A stretch of DNA of 64,000 nucleotides, from contig JAGPXD010000006.1 in assembly GCA_020746995.1 (NCBI GenBank), positions 1,488,001 through 1,552,000 on the forward strand, read 5' to 3'. Made by a program: the position numbers and the translations under genes. The notes beneath the pieces were generated by a model. That model was not told the origin of the DNA, ran no database searches, and saw only the letters and a list, made by a program, of their open reading frames with translations. This DNA comes from Plectosphaerella cucumerina (taxonomy: Eukaryota > Ascomycota > Sordariomycetes > Glomerellales > Plectosphaerellaceae). Shown one piece after another: positions 46,851-58,406 of this stretch. The number at the start of each line of letters is the position of its first letter. The first letter of the stretch is position 1.

Positions 46851-48049
46851 TGAGTGGGCGTCTGGATGGGAGTAGGTCGCGATCTCTCGGGCCGTTCGGC
46901 AGGCTCGGTCTACTCGGCGGTGATGGATTGGCTTGGGGAAGGGGGAAGCCCGAGAAGGGAGTGTCGTACGCGATGGACGCGTAGCAGCGAGGTGGTATGA
47001 TGAAGTAGCCCTGCAGTTCTGATGATGTCTCCGGATCGCGGCAAGCGGGCGAGTCCTCCACGTTCCCGACTGTCGAAGGGGTCCGGGATGTGATGGATGG
47101 ATGTGGTCGTGGTCTCGGAGGAGCACAGCACAGCTTTTGAGGTTTATGCACCCCACAGACCCGCCCCCCACCTTGACCGGGTGACGCTTGTGCGGGGAGC
47201 TGAGCTTGGGGGGCCGACGGTGGAAGTCCGGCCAGCCAGGCGCTGTCTTTTGGTCAGCAGGACCCCGGGAGGTCCCCTGGAAGGGGTAGCGTGAGCACTA
47301 AGATGCGCTGAGGCAGGGAAGACGCCGGGGTCGGAGTCTGGGGACGGAAGTATGGGGCAGGTGAACATGACTCTGCTTGTTGTGGACTTGGTTTGATCTG
47401 TTGTGTTGAATCTCTTGTTTTAGTGTGCAAGTCTTTTGGTCTTCTCTTCACAGCTATGAGCTGTCTAGGTCTCCTGTGCTGCTGGAAGTCCGCCCTGGCG
47501 CTTTCATGCCTCCATCGCGCTCAACTTTGCTCGCCGGGTGCCTCCTCCAACTTCGCCTTGGCACTTGGCCGATGACCAGGCCTCCGGAGTAAAATCCGTC
47601 GCATCGGCGAATCCAGCGAGCGGCATGGGGGTGCGGCAGATCTTACTGTGCCTAGCCCCAAGAGATGGCTGGGTAAGGGAGGGAACATCAGGTCAGGGGG
47701 TGGGAGGAGGAGCTGAGGATTGCCGTCGAAACCCGAACCGAACCGAACCGAACCGAACGAGACTCACCCCCCACCATCGACCCTGCGCGGGGAAATGGGA
47801 TTGCTGTGAAGGTCGATTTGTTGGAATGATGGAGGGGTTGACGGTTACATGGCAGTTGAATTGCGATCAGACTTGCATGAAAGCCAACGGAGGTGGCACG
47901 AGTTGAGGTGAAGGGTTTTGCACCGACGTAGACATGGATCATAACATCAGCGAAAGCAAATGCTCATGTCAGACTTTGAAGTATTCAATTCGATCTACCG
48001 CCTCAAGCCCGGTGAATCAACGGGCCTTCTCCTCCGTCGTCTGCTAAAC
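46851..48049. other. intergenic: long upstream region of the Zn2Cys6 gene
   Basis: 1.2 kb. Contains five perfect copies of CCGAA at 47733-47757. Open frames of up to ~147 codons are in low-complexity Pro-rich sequence and are not convincing. The right end is the 3' flank of the hydrolase. Confidence 0.45.
47733..47757 (+). repeat. (CCGAA)5 microsatellite-like tract
   Basis: Five uninterrupted CCGAA units, then CGA. Related CCGAACCGA or CGGTTCGGTT stretches occur at 50287, 50463, 56725 and 57124. Confidence 0.85.
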
Positions 48050-49874
48050 CTACACCGAGACAAACGGCAAAATGACCCTACTTGGGTACTCTCCTCCAAA
48101 GTGCACCACATGTTCGCCCTTGTTCTTCTCGCTATCCGGCCGCGGCTTGCTAAACGCCGCCACCTCTGTGAACCCAGGGTACTGCCCCAGGATATCGACC
48201 TGGATGCTCTCGCCCGCGTCATAATCGACGCCCATTGCCCAGATGCCAATCTCCAACTTGACCACCTCGCTGCGGGGCACCTTCTCCACCTCGTCGTGGG
48301 GGTGGAAGGGGAACTGCGGGTGCAGTGACTTGGAGGAGTCAATCTTCCTCTGCGATGCGCGCAGGATGCCCATGGACCCGTTGTGTAGCGTCAAGCTGAC
48401 GCGGTCTTTCTCGGCCATGTCGGCGATGGACTTGACCGGAGTCCGATCCAGGGGGAATTGAAGTTGGCTGAGTTCCTTTCCGGAGCTGTCGAGCTTCCGC
48501 AGCTGGACAAAGACGATGAGGTCATCAAGCGCAGAGCAGCTCATGTACAACTCCGCCTTGGGGATTCCAATGAGACGCGACGTCGTGGGGAAAGTATAGC
48601 GGAACTTGGAGATGGACCATCGGTCCTCCGAGTTGTGCGTCGACGTTCCGGCCGTCGATGGTGCGGAATCGAGCAGCTTGCCCTCTGGCGCAAGATAGAG
48701 GCTGCGGTAGTCGGTGTTCGGGACGGGGAAGTCGGGGAGGACAATATCGTGCTTGACATCGCGGTCGCCAAAGGGAAGCGTTGCCCAACGGACGCGAGGG
48801 GTCTTCTCCCAGTCGTTATCAATGCCCTTGAGGTACTTGTCGAAGAAGACCTGGTCACATCAAGTCAGCCATGCACCACACCCGTCGGACTTGAGGCGGA
48901 CTCACCTTGAGCTCGTCGTAGCTCTCCTGTACCGCGTACAGCTCGAACCACTCCTGATAGCCACTCCACTTGATCCATTTCTTCTCCGACGCCGCCTCCA
49001 TCCATCCCCTGACGGCGCCCATCGTGTGGATCTGACTGAAGTCCGACCCCGTGATGAAGCACGGCACCTTGACCTTGCTAAAGTCGACTCGCTTGTCGTT
49101 CCAGTAGGCATTCGCTTGCGGGCTGCGACGGTACATCTCGGAGAAATCTTCGACACCCTGGTTTCCCTTGATGACGAGCGTCGTGATGAGGTCGTAATTG
49201 CTCATGTTGAACCAGCCACCCCGAGCAAACTGCTCGCGGAAGATATCGCCCGACCCCTCCCATGGCGCGATGGCCTTGAGAGAAGGCGGGTTCTGTGCCG
49301 CAGCGTGCCACTGCATGATGGCTAGGTATGAGTTGCCCGCCATACCGACGTTTCCATTGCACCAGTCGAGCTTGGCAAGGCCCTCAATGACATCGTGCGC
49401 GTCCTCGCCTTCCTGCTGACCCATACAGACCACATCGCCGTCGCTGTTGCCAGCGCCCCGGGCGTCGACGCTGGCGATGGCGTAGCCACGGGCCACCCAC
49501 CACGCCGGGTCGAGGCCCTCGAACTTTTCCAGGCCGCTGACGTCTTCCTTCTTCAGGCAGCATGCCCAGACACAGACGTTGAAGATCATGTCCAATGCCG
49601 AGTATTTCTTGCCATATGGCGACCATGATATGATGATCGGGACCTTTTCGTCGCCCGTCGGTCGGTAAATGTCGGCATAAAGACGGCAGCCGTCACGCAC
49701 TTGGATCTCGACGTCGTGGTCGATGCGCACGTCGGACTCGAGCTTCCGAGCTCCGAAGGGCGCGGAACCCTTGGTGAGCACCTCCGATTTGCCGGGCGTG
49801 GGCTCGACATAGCCATTGTCGCCAACCTGGGGCTTGTTCAGCGGTTTGAACGCGACCTGGTGTGCGAGGGGCAT
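48050..49874 (-). CDS. CocE/NonD-family alpha/beta hydrolase (X-Pro dipeptidyl-peptidase S15-like)
   Basis: Minus strand, exons 49874..48906 and 48850..48050, 589 residues. The S15-type alpha/beta-hydrolase core carries RDGCRLYADIYRP near residue 60, YAIASVDARGAGNSDG near 131 and the nucleophile Ser182 in GMAGNSYLAIMQW. A catalytic Asp/His pair is expected downstream; the C-terminal domain is the beta-jellyroll of CocE-type enzymes (YRSLYLAPEGKLLDS, RLIGIPKAELYMS). The family hydrolyses acyl esters or peptides. No signal peptide, so probably cytosolic. Intron GTGAGT with GTGACCAG acceptor, phase 0. Divergent from a phytanoyl-CoA dioxygenase-like gene; the two could share a substrate route, which is inference. 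Confidence 0.92.
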
Positions 49875-50669
49875 CTTGGTGGAGGGGGGAAGGATTGGTC
49901 GGAGGATGTCGGTCGGGAAAGGGGGCCTGATGTGGCTGATGCTGAGAATGGCAACTTCGGGCGTAAAGAGATGTAATGTGGATAATGGATATGTTCTTGT
50001 TTTCCTTTGATAGATTGTTTCGAGGAGGGATTCCTATTTGATGTATTGAAGTCTGGAGGATCAGTCGGCGGTGGTGTTGGTCGGGGACGTTCCGAAGTGC
50101 CCTCCACAACCCGACGAAAAGAACAGGTCAAAGCTCGGTGGTTTCTCCAAGCCGAGGCAGTCTGAAAATCGACTGTCGGCAACTCAATGGCAAAACATTG
50201 GAACAGCTGTGAAGCGCGCTGAGAGGGCGCGTCTGGCAGTCCAAATCCAAGTCGGGTGCATCGCGGGGTTGCTGTGCTGCCCCTCCCCGACCCGAACCGA
50301 CAAAAGGGGGTCAGGGGAAAAGGGGGCGGGGAAGATCGCGGGGGAGTCCCCGGTCTACCCCCGCCTGGCCTCGACCATGTAGTCGGCCTTCATCTGTAAG
50401 ATCGTATTGCCCACATGCCGCGACAGGCATCCAGTTTCAAGTGCAGTGGGTGTTCTTCGGCCCCGAACCGAGGACCCCTCGTTGCTGTTGTCAACCGCCT
50501 CATTGTTTGCTTCAACTTGATGAGTACAAATGAATTGCAAGCTCCCGCCGAACCGACATCATCAAATCCAACACCATCACCCCAAAACTTCATGGTTTAT
50601 CTTTGAGACCGTTGAACACCTCTTTCCTTCATCATCATCATCCCAAGCACATCCCAGTCCACCGCAACA
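49875..50669. promoter_or_regulatory. divergent promoter hydrolase/PhyH enzyme
   Basis: 795-bp region. Contains CCGACCCGAACCGAC at 50287-50301 and CCGAACCGA at 50463-50471, related to the (CCGAA)5 tract at 47733. No gene seen. Confidence 0.5.
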
Positions 50670-51767
50670 ATGTCGACCACCACAACCACCACCACTAAGA
50701 ACGAGGAGCAGCTCACCTTTGGCGCCCGCTTCGAGACCAAGAACTTGGTCGAGTTCGACGAGAACGCTGTCTACGGTGACTGGCGCGATGAGTTCCACAA
50801 GAACGGTTGCGTCCTCATCAAGGGCGTCATCTCCCCCGAGCGCGCTGCCTACTACGCCGAGAAGCAGATCCAGTGGCTCAAGAACTTCGAGCTCGGCTTC
50901 GACCCTGAGAACCCCGAGACCTGGACCGCCGATCACCTCCCCGTCAGCTTCAAGGGCGGCATGTACTTCGGCTATGCCTCGCCCCATGAGAAGATGGCCT
51001 GGGAGGCGCGCACCGAGCCCAAGGTCGTCGAGGTCTTTGAGAAGCTCTGGGGAACCAAGGAGCTCATCTGCTCTTTTGACGGAATGAACATCTCCATGCC
51101 GAACCGCAAGGACCTCAACTGGAGCCCGTGGCCACACTGCGACCAGAACCCCGAGCGCAAGGGGTAAGTCTAGTCCTGTGAACCCCTCAATAGTCCCCCG
51201 CTAATGCACCCCAGCATGCAAGCTGTCCAGGGCCTCCTCAACTACGCCCCCAACGGCCCCAAGGACGGCGGCCTCATGCTCATGCGCGGCTCCTCCAAGC
51301 TCTTCAACGAGTTCTTCGCTCACAAGCGCGACTCTGCCGACCACGAAGACGCCCCTCCCCCCGAGATCAAGTACATGGACCTCTTCCTCTTCAGCAAGAA
51401 GGACATCAAATGGTTCGAGGACCGCGGCTGCGTCATGTACAAGGTCGACATGGAGCCCGGCGACTTCGTTCTCTGGGACTCGCGCACCATGCACTACGCC
51501 TGCCTGCCCGAGGGCGAGCAGATCCGCCACGTCCAGTACATCTGCATGACGCCTCGCAAATTCGCCGACGAGGAGGCCCTCGAGGCAAAGAAGTTCTGCT
51601 TCGAGAACTATATTGGCACCACCCACTGGCCGCACTGCAACATTCGCCCGGCGCAGGAGAAGCCGATGAGGAATGGGGAGGTGTGCCCCAAGTACAGGAC
51701 TGAGCCGTTTGAGAAGCCCGAGATGACGGATCAGCTTCTGCGTCTTGCGGGAGTCAAGGCCTACTAG
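50670..51767 (+). CDS. phytanoyl-CoA dioxygenase (PhyH)-family Fe(II)/2-oxoglutarate oxygenase
   Basis: Exons 50670..51163 and 51215..51767, 348 residues. The facial triad is visible: His and Asp in WSPWPHCDQNP near residue 155 and a distal His in WDSRTMHYACLP, with a likely 2-oxoglutarate-binding Arg downstream in QIRHVQYIC. GCVLIKGVISPERAAYY is the usual PhyH N-terminal strand/helix. No peroxisomal PTS1 at the C-terminus (ends KAY), so cytosolic hydroxylation is more likely than phytanoyl-CoA alpha-oxidation. Strong codon bias toward C-ending codons and a leading Thr run (MSTTTTTTTK) suggest high expression. The substrate is unknown. Confidence 0.92.
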
Positions 51768-52597
51768 GAGGGCTAGGCAATCAAATTATAGCAGAATAGC
51801 ACATATCAATCAGTTCACAGTTTACGTCACTTCAACTCTCCTGCTGGGCGCGATGTTGGTGGTGATGCAGAGGCGAGACGGGCCAGACTTCGCGTCTGGG
51901 CGGTGCAAGGCGAGTCGATACCTGGATTTTTCAACTCAGCTGCCTCGAGCTTGCCAATAATTCTCATAAGTCATGCTTGGGCTCACTAGAGGCGTCTCCG
52001 TCTACCTCAAGTTGCTGGCAGCTCGACAGTTGAAGATTCCTTCAGAGCATGACAATAGCCACGAACCGGTACTGCCCAGCCCATCTCGCATAGCCATCTT
52101 GCTACATCACACGGCACACTTCCCCCAATTTCTTGCATAATGGGGTGCAGCCTGCAAGGCTCCCTGTCCGTGCCGTGCGTCGTATTCCTCCGGCGACCAC
52201 CCCGCGCCGGATCCGAACCGGGATCGCCGCAATTCCAGCCCCGAGGTGAACCGAGAACACCACGCTTCCCCATGGGGTTTGGCCCAACACAACAGGCTAG
52301 TCCCTTGCTCGCAACCCGGGAGAGTGGACGACCATACCCGAGAGTGCGGGGAAGACACCTGGCGGCCCCAGAGCACGGGACTTCCACGAGGCATTGACGA
52401 GCCGCAGAGGCCTTGTAGAAACCCCTGAGGATGCAACCTCCACGCGTACACCATCCAGCCTCTTCCGCCGGTATATGAGGATGCTTGGCGCTCGGCCATC
52501 CTTCCATCGGCACAACCCATAACCTCCTCTAACAGTCGATCGTTACCATCATCCCATCTTCAACATCATTGTTGCGTTGACGCAACCTCTTTCCACT
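51768..52597. other. intergenic: promoter of DHA1 MFS at 52598
   Basis: 830 bases. Contains several CGG/CCG triplets and a GGTTCGGATCC stretch on the minus strand (about 52203-52213) that resembles a T-loop, but no tRNA can be folded around it. No gene seen. Confidence 0.45.
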
Positions 52598-54501
52598 ATG
52601 AACAAGATCCCAACTGAACACCTCGAGGACGTCGAGTCCATCCACGATGAACTCCGCGTGACGAAGTCTAAGGTCGGCGTCAGTGGCACCGTACAGCTTA
52701 CCGCCGGATCGATCGTCTACATTCCCGCCCCTACTGCTGATCCCCAGGGTAGGATTTCCCTGACTGAGGCGCCTCGGCAGACTTGCACTTACATTTGGCG
52801 TGACAGATCCCCTGAACATGCCCATCTGGAAGAAGCTGATGGTCTTGGTCTGCATCTCTCTGTGTAAGTCAACTCGACAACACTCCTCCAAGGTTGAACT
52901 CGGACATCCGCTGACCCTTGTGCTCAGTCTCGACTATCGGTCTCGCTCTCGTCTCCGGTTTCGGCGGCCTTCTCGGCTTCTACATCCCCGACTATGTCGC
53001 CGCTGGCAAAGACTATGCCGACATCACGGCTCTTATGACCTTCCCTACCCTGACCATGTGAGACCAACATCTGGCTGCCTCTGAATATCTCGATCCATCG
53101 GCTGACTCCCAGAAGGGGCATCGGCAATCTCATCGGCATGCCCATCGCCATTGCCATCGGTCGACGACCAGTTCTTCTTGCCGCCACTGCTCTGATGCTG
53201 GCGAGTGCAGGTCTCTGTGCTGGGGCTACGAACTATGACTGGCACTTGGCCGCTCGCATGATCCTTGGTCTTGCCGCCGGTCAGAGTGAGGCCCTCGTCC
53301 CCATGATCACACAGGTATGAACAACGCTCAATCATCACATATAGCCACTAATATCCCCAGGAAATCTTCTTCCTCCACGAGCGAGCCCGCTTCCTGATGA
53401 TCCAACAAACCATTCAAACCATCGCTACTGGTGTCTTCGTCCTCTTTGCCAGCCCTATCGCCGCCGCTATCACCCCCGCTTGGTGGTACGGACTCGGCTC
53501 CATCCTGTCCGGCGTTTCCTTCTTCATGGCGGTCCTCTTCGTCCCAGAGACAAAATATCACCGTCCCGCATCCTCTTACCAGGAGGGCAACCCAGACATA
53601 GGCTCCGAGGGTGATGCCGACGGCAAGCCCAGCAACGCCTTCGAAGTCTGCACCGAAAGGCCTCCCCTCGATTACGCCAACCATGAGGCTCGCACATTCC
53701 GGTCGGATCTCCGGCTTATCATCAGCAAGCCTGAATGGCGCAAGGGCCTTGATACACTCATCGTGAGTTTTGACCTCGGGTTACTCGATGATTGTCACAT
53801 CACTAAACTCTGCCTAGCAATCTTTCCAGCTGCTCCTCTTCCCCAACGTCTTCTGGGCCATGTGCCTCAACGGCCTCACCCTCGGCGTCAACATCGCCAT
53901 CGGAACTACCTATGGCACCGTCATGACGAGCGCTCCTTACAGTTGGCCCCAGTCGTCTGTCAGCTACGTCAACGTGGGACAGATCGTCACCTCCCTCATC
54001 GCCCTGCCTGTCTTCGGCTACGGCTCCGACATCCTCATCAAATGGTTCGCCGGCCGACGCAACGGCATTCACGAGCCAGAGGTTCGGATCATTCCCCTCT
54101 TCATGCCCGTCCTCATTGGCATCTTCACTGCCGTCCTCTACGGTCAGGGCGCTGCCCATCCGGAACACTACCATTGGTTCACGTTTGTCTGGGCCGTTGC
54201 TGCATACTACTTCACCTTCATCGCTGCAAACATCGTCGCGATCACCTATCTTCTCGACAGCTATCCTCAGAGAGCAAGCCCACTCCTCATCATCATCTGC
54301 GCCTTCCGTGGCATTATCTCCTTTGGTGTCAGCTACGGTATCCAGCCATTCATCGACGCGCGTGGCTATGACGGTGCTTTTGCTGTGTTTGGTGCCTTGA
54401 CGGGAGTCTTTGGTTTGCTTGGTGTTGCTATCTTCGTCTGGGGCAAGAAGATTCGCCAGTTCACTGGGAGGTACGCATTTGATAAGGAGAAGGCGTCTTG
54501 A
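52598..54501 (+). CDS. MFS transporter, DHA1 Hol1-like
   Basis: Exons 52598..52748, 52807..52863, 52928..53057, 53116..53314, 53361..53762 and 53818..54501, 540 residues. The acceptor of exon 4 is ambiguous between 53113 and 53116; 53116 gives TLTMGIGNLIGMP, the expected family sequence. About 12 helices: MPIWKKLMVLVCISLF, GLALVSGFGGLLGFYIPDYV, PIAIAIGRRPVLLAA (motif A), ARMILGLAAGQSEAL, then a cytosolic loop and MCLNGLTLGVNIAIGTTYG, FIAANIVAITYLLDSYPQRASP. This matches the DHA1 group of yeast Hol1, which transports cations and polyamines. The substrate is unknown. Confidence 0.9.
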
Positions 54502-54864
54502 AGGGGAATACAGGGTAGATCTGGCTGCTTGCGGGCAGGTGATTTCAATTCCAGAACAAGGGGGATGGTCTGTGGCTCACTTTGAAACCTGGAGACTACG
54601 TGGTGATTGAATGTAGTTTGAGAATTTAGATGTAGATGTTCTGAATCCATAGGGATATATTGGTGGTGGTGGCAAAATCTTGCACTCTCATGAGGAGACT
54701 TCGATGTCTTCTACTTGGCCTGGTGCGATGCTAGCACATACGCATTCCGATTATGTTCAAACGCCAGAAAGACAAACATTGCAACTGACGAAGACGGAGA
54801 TGTACAGTCTATCATTTCTAGAGTATGACGATCCTATGCTTCACATACACTCTTCTTTTAGGCT
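54502..54864. other. intergenic between convergent MFS genes
   Basis: About 360 bases between two tail-to-tail transporter genes; 3' UTR only. Confidence 0.5.
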
Positions 54865-56568
54865 TTACTTCTCAGAGTCTTGCGGCTGACCGCTGTCAGA
54901 CGAGCTTGCCACCGTCTCTTTCCTCGACAGGTTCTTCTGCTTGATGAATGACGAGGCAATCACCATCAGACCTGTGGCCGCAGTGTAGAAAGCCCACATG
55001 GTGTGCAAGCCTTCCATGTAGTCGTCCTCAGCTGTTTCGCTCGCGTCATCGCTGCCTCCACCATGCAGAGACGTCAAGCTTCCTGTGGTGAGGGACCTCT
55101 GGATGAGAACCGTGCCAATGACGATCGAGATGGATGTGAATAGGCTGCGCAGGAATGCATATGCAGACATGGCCGCGGCAATGTCCTTCTGGTGCAGGAA
55201 GTTCTGCAGCGCGATCATAGGGCTCTGGAACAGGAGTCCCGCTCCAATACCAGCGATCATTTGGAACGTGATGATCTTAGCTAGCTCGCGCTTGGTGCCA
55301 AAGCTGATGAAAAGACCGCTTCCCAGAGTCATCAGCGTGGTACCGACGTAAATCGTGATGACATAGTTGCCCGTCTTTCGGATAATCAGCCCTCCGATCA
55401 TGGGCATGACTGACATGGGCACGATGAGTGCGAAGAGTGTGACGCCCGAGATGAGCGGGGTGAATCCCAGGATGACCTGGAAATAGAGCGGCAGGAAGAA
55501 GTCGTATGAGATGAAGGAGAATGAGTGGATGCAGGAGAGCGCAAAAGCGGCGATGTTGGTGGACTTGTTGAAGATTCTGAATGGAATGACGGGGTTTGCA
55601 GCGAACTTCGCCTCCCAGACGGCGAAAAGTGCCAGAGCTAGGAAACCGAAGACGATGAGGCAGATGACTTGGGGGGAGCTCCATGAGGCCATGCCACTTG
55701 AGCCCGACTCTAGTCCGTAAAGGAAGCAGAGCGTGCCACCAATGATGAGGGCAAAGCCAGTCCAGTCGAGGCTACGCAGTCCATCGATTATTGGTTCTTT
55801 CTTGATCTCCACCTTGAGGGCAAAGAAGAGAACAATGAGGGCAGCGCCGTCGAAGGGTAGGTTGATGTAGACTGGAAAGATAGATGTTAGCGTGGTAGAA
55901 CAAGAGTGGATGCAGTGGGGGGAAGCATTGGACGTACAGCACCATCTCCAGCCAGCCGTCTGCGAGAACACGCCACCCAATACCGGGCCGACGGCACTCG
56001 CAACACCAAACACGATACCCGTGATTCCATAGTACTTGGCTCGGTCCGCCAGGCTGAACAGATCCCCGATGACGATCGTGACAAGCACCAAGGATCCACC
56101 AGCACCAAGACCTTGCAAGACTCTGCCTCCGATGAGCATATCGCCAGTATTCGAGAGGGCGCACACAAGGCTACCAGCCATGAAAGTTCCAGCAGCGACC
56201 ATGATGACCGGTTTGCGACCGAAGATATCAGACATCTTGGCCCACACGGGCGTCGACGCTGTGCTGGCGAGGGTGAAGCCGCTTCCGATCCAGGCATACT
56301 GCTGTGCTGAGAGGTGGAGCTGCTGGGCGATGGTCGGTAGGGCGGTGGAAAGAATCGTAATGTCAAGGGCGCTAAGAAAGAGGGTCAGGCAGAGGGAGAG
56401 CATCACCAGACGGCGCTGCCAGGTGCCCATTGTCGGAGGAATGAAGTCGGTGCATGCTGTCTGGGTGGGCTCAAGGGGTGCCCCGGAAGGCTCTTCGATC
56501 TTGTGCTCATGGGTAGCAACAGGTTGCTTGTTGGCCTCTCCGTCATGGCGGTGTTCCGGGGTTGCCAT
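54865..56568 (-). CDS. MFS transporter, DHA2 (14-TM) multidrug type
   Basis: Minus strand, exons 56568..55938 and 55871..54865, 545 residues. The 66-nt intron (GTACGT, CTAAC branch, TCCAG) lies inside the DHA2 signature and restores GWRWCFYINLPFDG. Because it is a multiple of three without stop codons, an unspliced message would simply insert 22 residues. DHA2 features: LDITILSTALPTIAQQL, SDIFGRKPVIM (motif A), GRVLQGLGAGGSLVL, VFGVASAVGPVLGGVFSQ (motif C). Relatives export toxins and fungicides. I chose the ATG at 56568; an upstream in-frame ATG at 56676 would add 36 residues of atypical sequence. Confidence 0.92.
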   Translation of the reverse strand: MATPEHRHDGEANKQPVATHEHKIEEPSGAPLEPTQTACTDFIPPTMGTWQRRLVMLSLCLTLFLSALDITILSTALPTIAQQLHLSAQQYAWIGSGFTLASTASTPVWAKMSDIFGRKPVIMVAAGTFMAGSLVCALSNTGDMLIGGRVLQGLGAGGSLVLVTIVIGDLFSLADRAKYYGITGIVFGVASAVGPVLGGVFSQTAGWRWCCTSNASPHCIHSCSTTLTSIFPVYINLPFDGAALIVLFFALKVEIKKEPIIDGLRSLDWTGFALIIGGTLCFLYGLESGSSGMASWSSPQVICLIVFGFLALALFAVWEAKFAANPVIPFRIFNKSTNIAAFALSCIHSFSFISYDFFLPLYFQVILGFTPLISGVTLFALIVPMSVMPMIGGLIIRKTGNYVITIYVGTTLMTLGSGLFISFGTKRELAKIITFQMIAGIGAGLLFQSPMIALQNFLHQKDIAAAMSAYAFLRSLFTSISIVIGTVLIQRSLTTGSLTSLHGGGSDDASETAEDDYMEGLHTMWAFYTAATGLMVIASSFIKQKNLSRKETVASSSDSGQPQDSEK

Positions 56569-58133
56569 GGTAGGGTGGGCGGGATGGTGCAAACGATGAA
56601 ACTGTGTGGAGCTTGAAGGACTGCAAAAAGGCAGTGGGAGGAGGTAGCAACCTGGTGCAGAGTGTTCTTCGGTCATCCGAAGAGGAATCTGAAAAGTTCA
56701 CTTATTGACGAGATGCGTGGCGTGTTCGGCTCGGTTCGGCCGAGGGGCGATCGGACCGGGGGCGAGATACAGCCCGGGAGCGCTCCCCTTCGGAACCACA
56801 CTTTAAGTTTGAAGCTTGCGAGTGACGAGCTTCTGTCCAAGTTGAGAACATGAGTCTCCCTAAGTGCATCGTGATTGTGTGCGACGGCTGCATTGTGGTC
56901 GAAGTGTATGAGTGGACTGGGGTTGTGTCTGCCCTGGCGCAAAACCGCACAGCTGTCAGGAGTCGGTATATGGCGAGAAGCGGGAAAGACTGCGGAAGCG
57001 CCTAATATCCAAATAGGCCTGGAACAATAAGTTTGGATTGATTGAGCATCATAGGCATCTTTTTACTTCAATTGCACCAGCCTGTTGCTCTCGTCAACCT
57101 GGCTTGGCCCCTCGGGTGTGCCTCGGTTCGGTTCGGTTCAACATCCATCCTGGGGGTGGGGTCAAGACAGGCAGTGCTTTTGGGCGAGACTCCGGTGAGG
57201 GACTGTTTCTCAGAGGCTCCTTGTAGGTCGGGGCAAGTCTTGGCTGCCGTGGTTCACAGCATGGGTGCCACAACATCGACCACCTAGTGGCTGACTGGCG
57301 GCAAGTGCCTCGGTCGCATGAGACAAGCACATCGAGTCCAAGGCTTAATCTCAGAAGCCAAAACAAACATAAGAATCCATCACAATATTTAGCATTAATG
57401 TTCTTGTTTTGTTGGTAGAGGGAGTTGCTGGCTTCTATGCATGATTGTGATCTGTGGATGACGGCCCAATGCAAATCTTCCATTATGCTCACGGGCCAAG
57501 TCAGCGAGTGTATATGCACGAAGAGAATTTCGAACTAGGTCTTTATAACTGCAGTATGTTCTTCAGAAATGGATATGCCTGATCGTAAAGCTCTGCCCTG
57601 TAAAGGTAAAGCAAGCTCCACTCATGGGCCTCGTTGTGAGCCCTGGAGCGTTAATAATGTGTTGTCATCGAGACTAGAACATACAGCCAGTTCAGCATTG
57701 TCAGCCACTCCGGAATCACTGCACAAAGCACCTCTTCAAGTCACGTACATCACTTCAATCATCATTATTTCAGGCACGAATAGTCGGAGTTAGACACCCT
57801 GATGTTGCCTGAAGAAAAGAGTGAGCAACATTGCCGTCGTGGCTCCTGATGTTGATCACGATGTTGCAGACTATGATCGAGCAAAACCTCCCAGAGCGCC
57901 TCATAATTTACCATGAGGTAGCATGCTATCATATTTAATAACAAGACCATTGATGCCAGGTCTCTTTTCCGGCATCAAACCACCATCCAAACCCAAAGAC
58001 TCAAGAAGTTTTACAACATACCATTCCCACCATCTCCCGATATCATATCCAACACCATCAATAGCAGACCATCTGCCAGTCAATCAACCACAACCTACAC
58101 CCAGAAACACGTCAGAAGCAACTAAACAACAAA
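56569..58133. other. 1.6-kb intergenic region
   Basis: Upstream of both the DHA2 MFS (-) and the zinc-ribbon protein (+). Contains TTCGGCTCGGTTCGG at 56725-56739 and (CGGTT)3 at 57124-57138, complements of the CCGAA pentamer seen elsewhere. The right half becomes AT-richer. No gene or RNA recognised. Confidence 0.45.
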
Positions 58134-58406
58134 ATGGCCGTGGGACTCTTCTCAGGCGAAGACTACTACTACTGGCGCTGCCCCAAGTGCAACATGAATC
58201 ACCGCGCTGACAAGCACAACGAGTTCAATGCAGCAGTTTGCAACTATTGCCAGCATGTTCGAGGCGAGCTGTATGCTGGCGAGCAGGCCAAGGCCCTCTC
58301 CTCGGACAAGTCCATCGTCGTTGGCAGCTTCACGTCGTCTGGTTCCAACAGCGACATTCAATACATGCGCAGCGACTACAATCGCCAGAGGTACTACTAC
58401 TACTGA
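58134..58406 (+). CDS. small zinc-ribbon-like protein
   Basis: 90 residues, intronless, good start context (acaaaATGG). Two CxxC pairs, CPKC at 16-19 and CNYC near 36-39, spaced about 17 residues apart, suit a single zinc-ribbon/rubredoxin-like knuckle. The ends are tyrosine-rich (DYYYWRC, RQRYYYY). A long pyrimidine/CA-rich leader (58000-58133) looks like a 5' UTR. No named family recognised; conserved hypotheticals of this shape are common in Sordariomycetes. Function unknown. Confidence 0.6.
   Translation: MAVGLFSGEDYYYWRCPKCNMNHRADKHNEFNAAVCNYCQHVRGELYAGEQAKALSSDKSIVVGSFTSSGSNSDIQYMRSDYNRQRYYYY

Noticed and set aside
52199..52225. tRNA T-loop-like GGTTCGGATCC on the minus strand
   Set aside because: No complementary acceptor stem, D arm or anticodon arm can be drawn around it.
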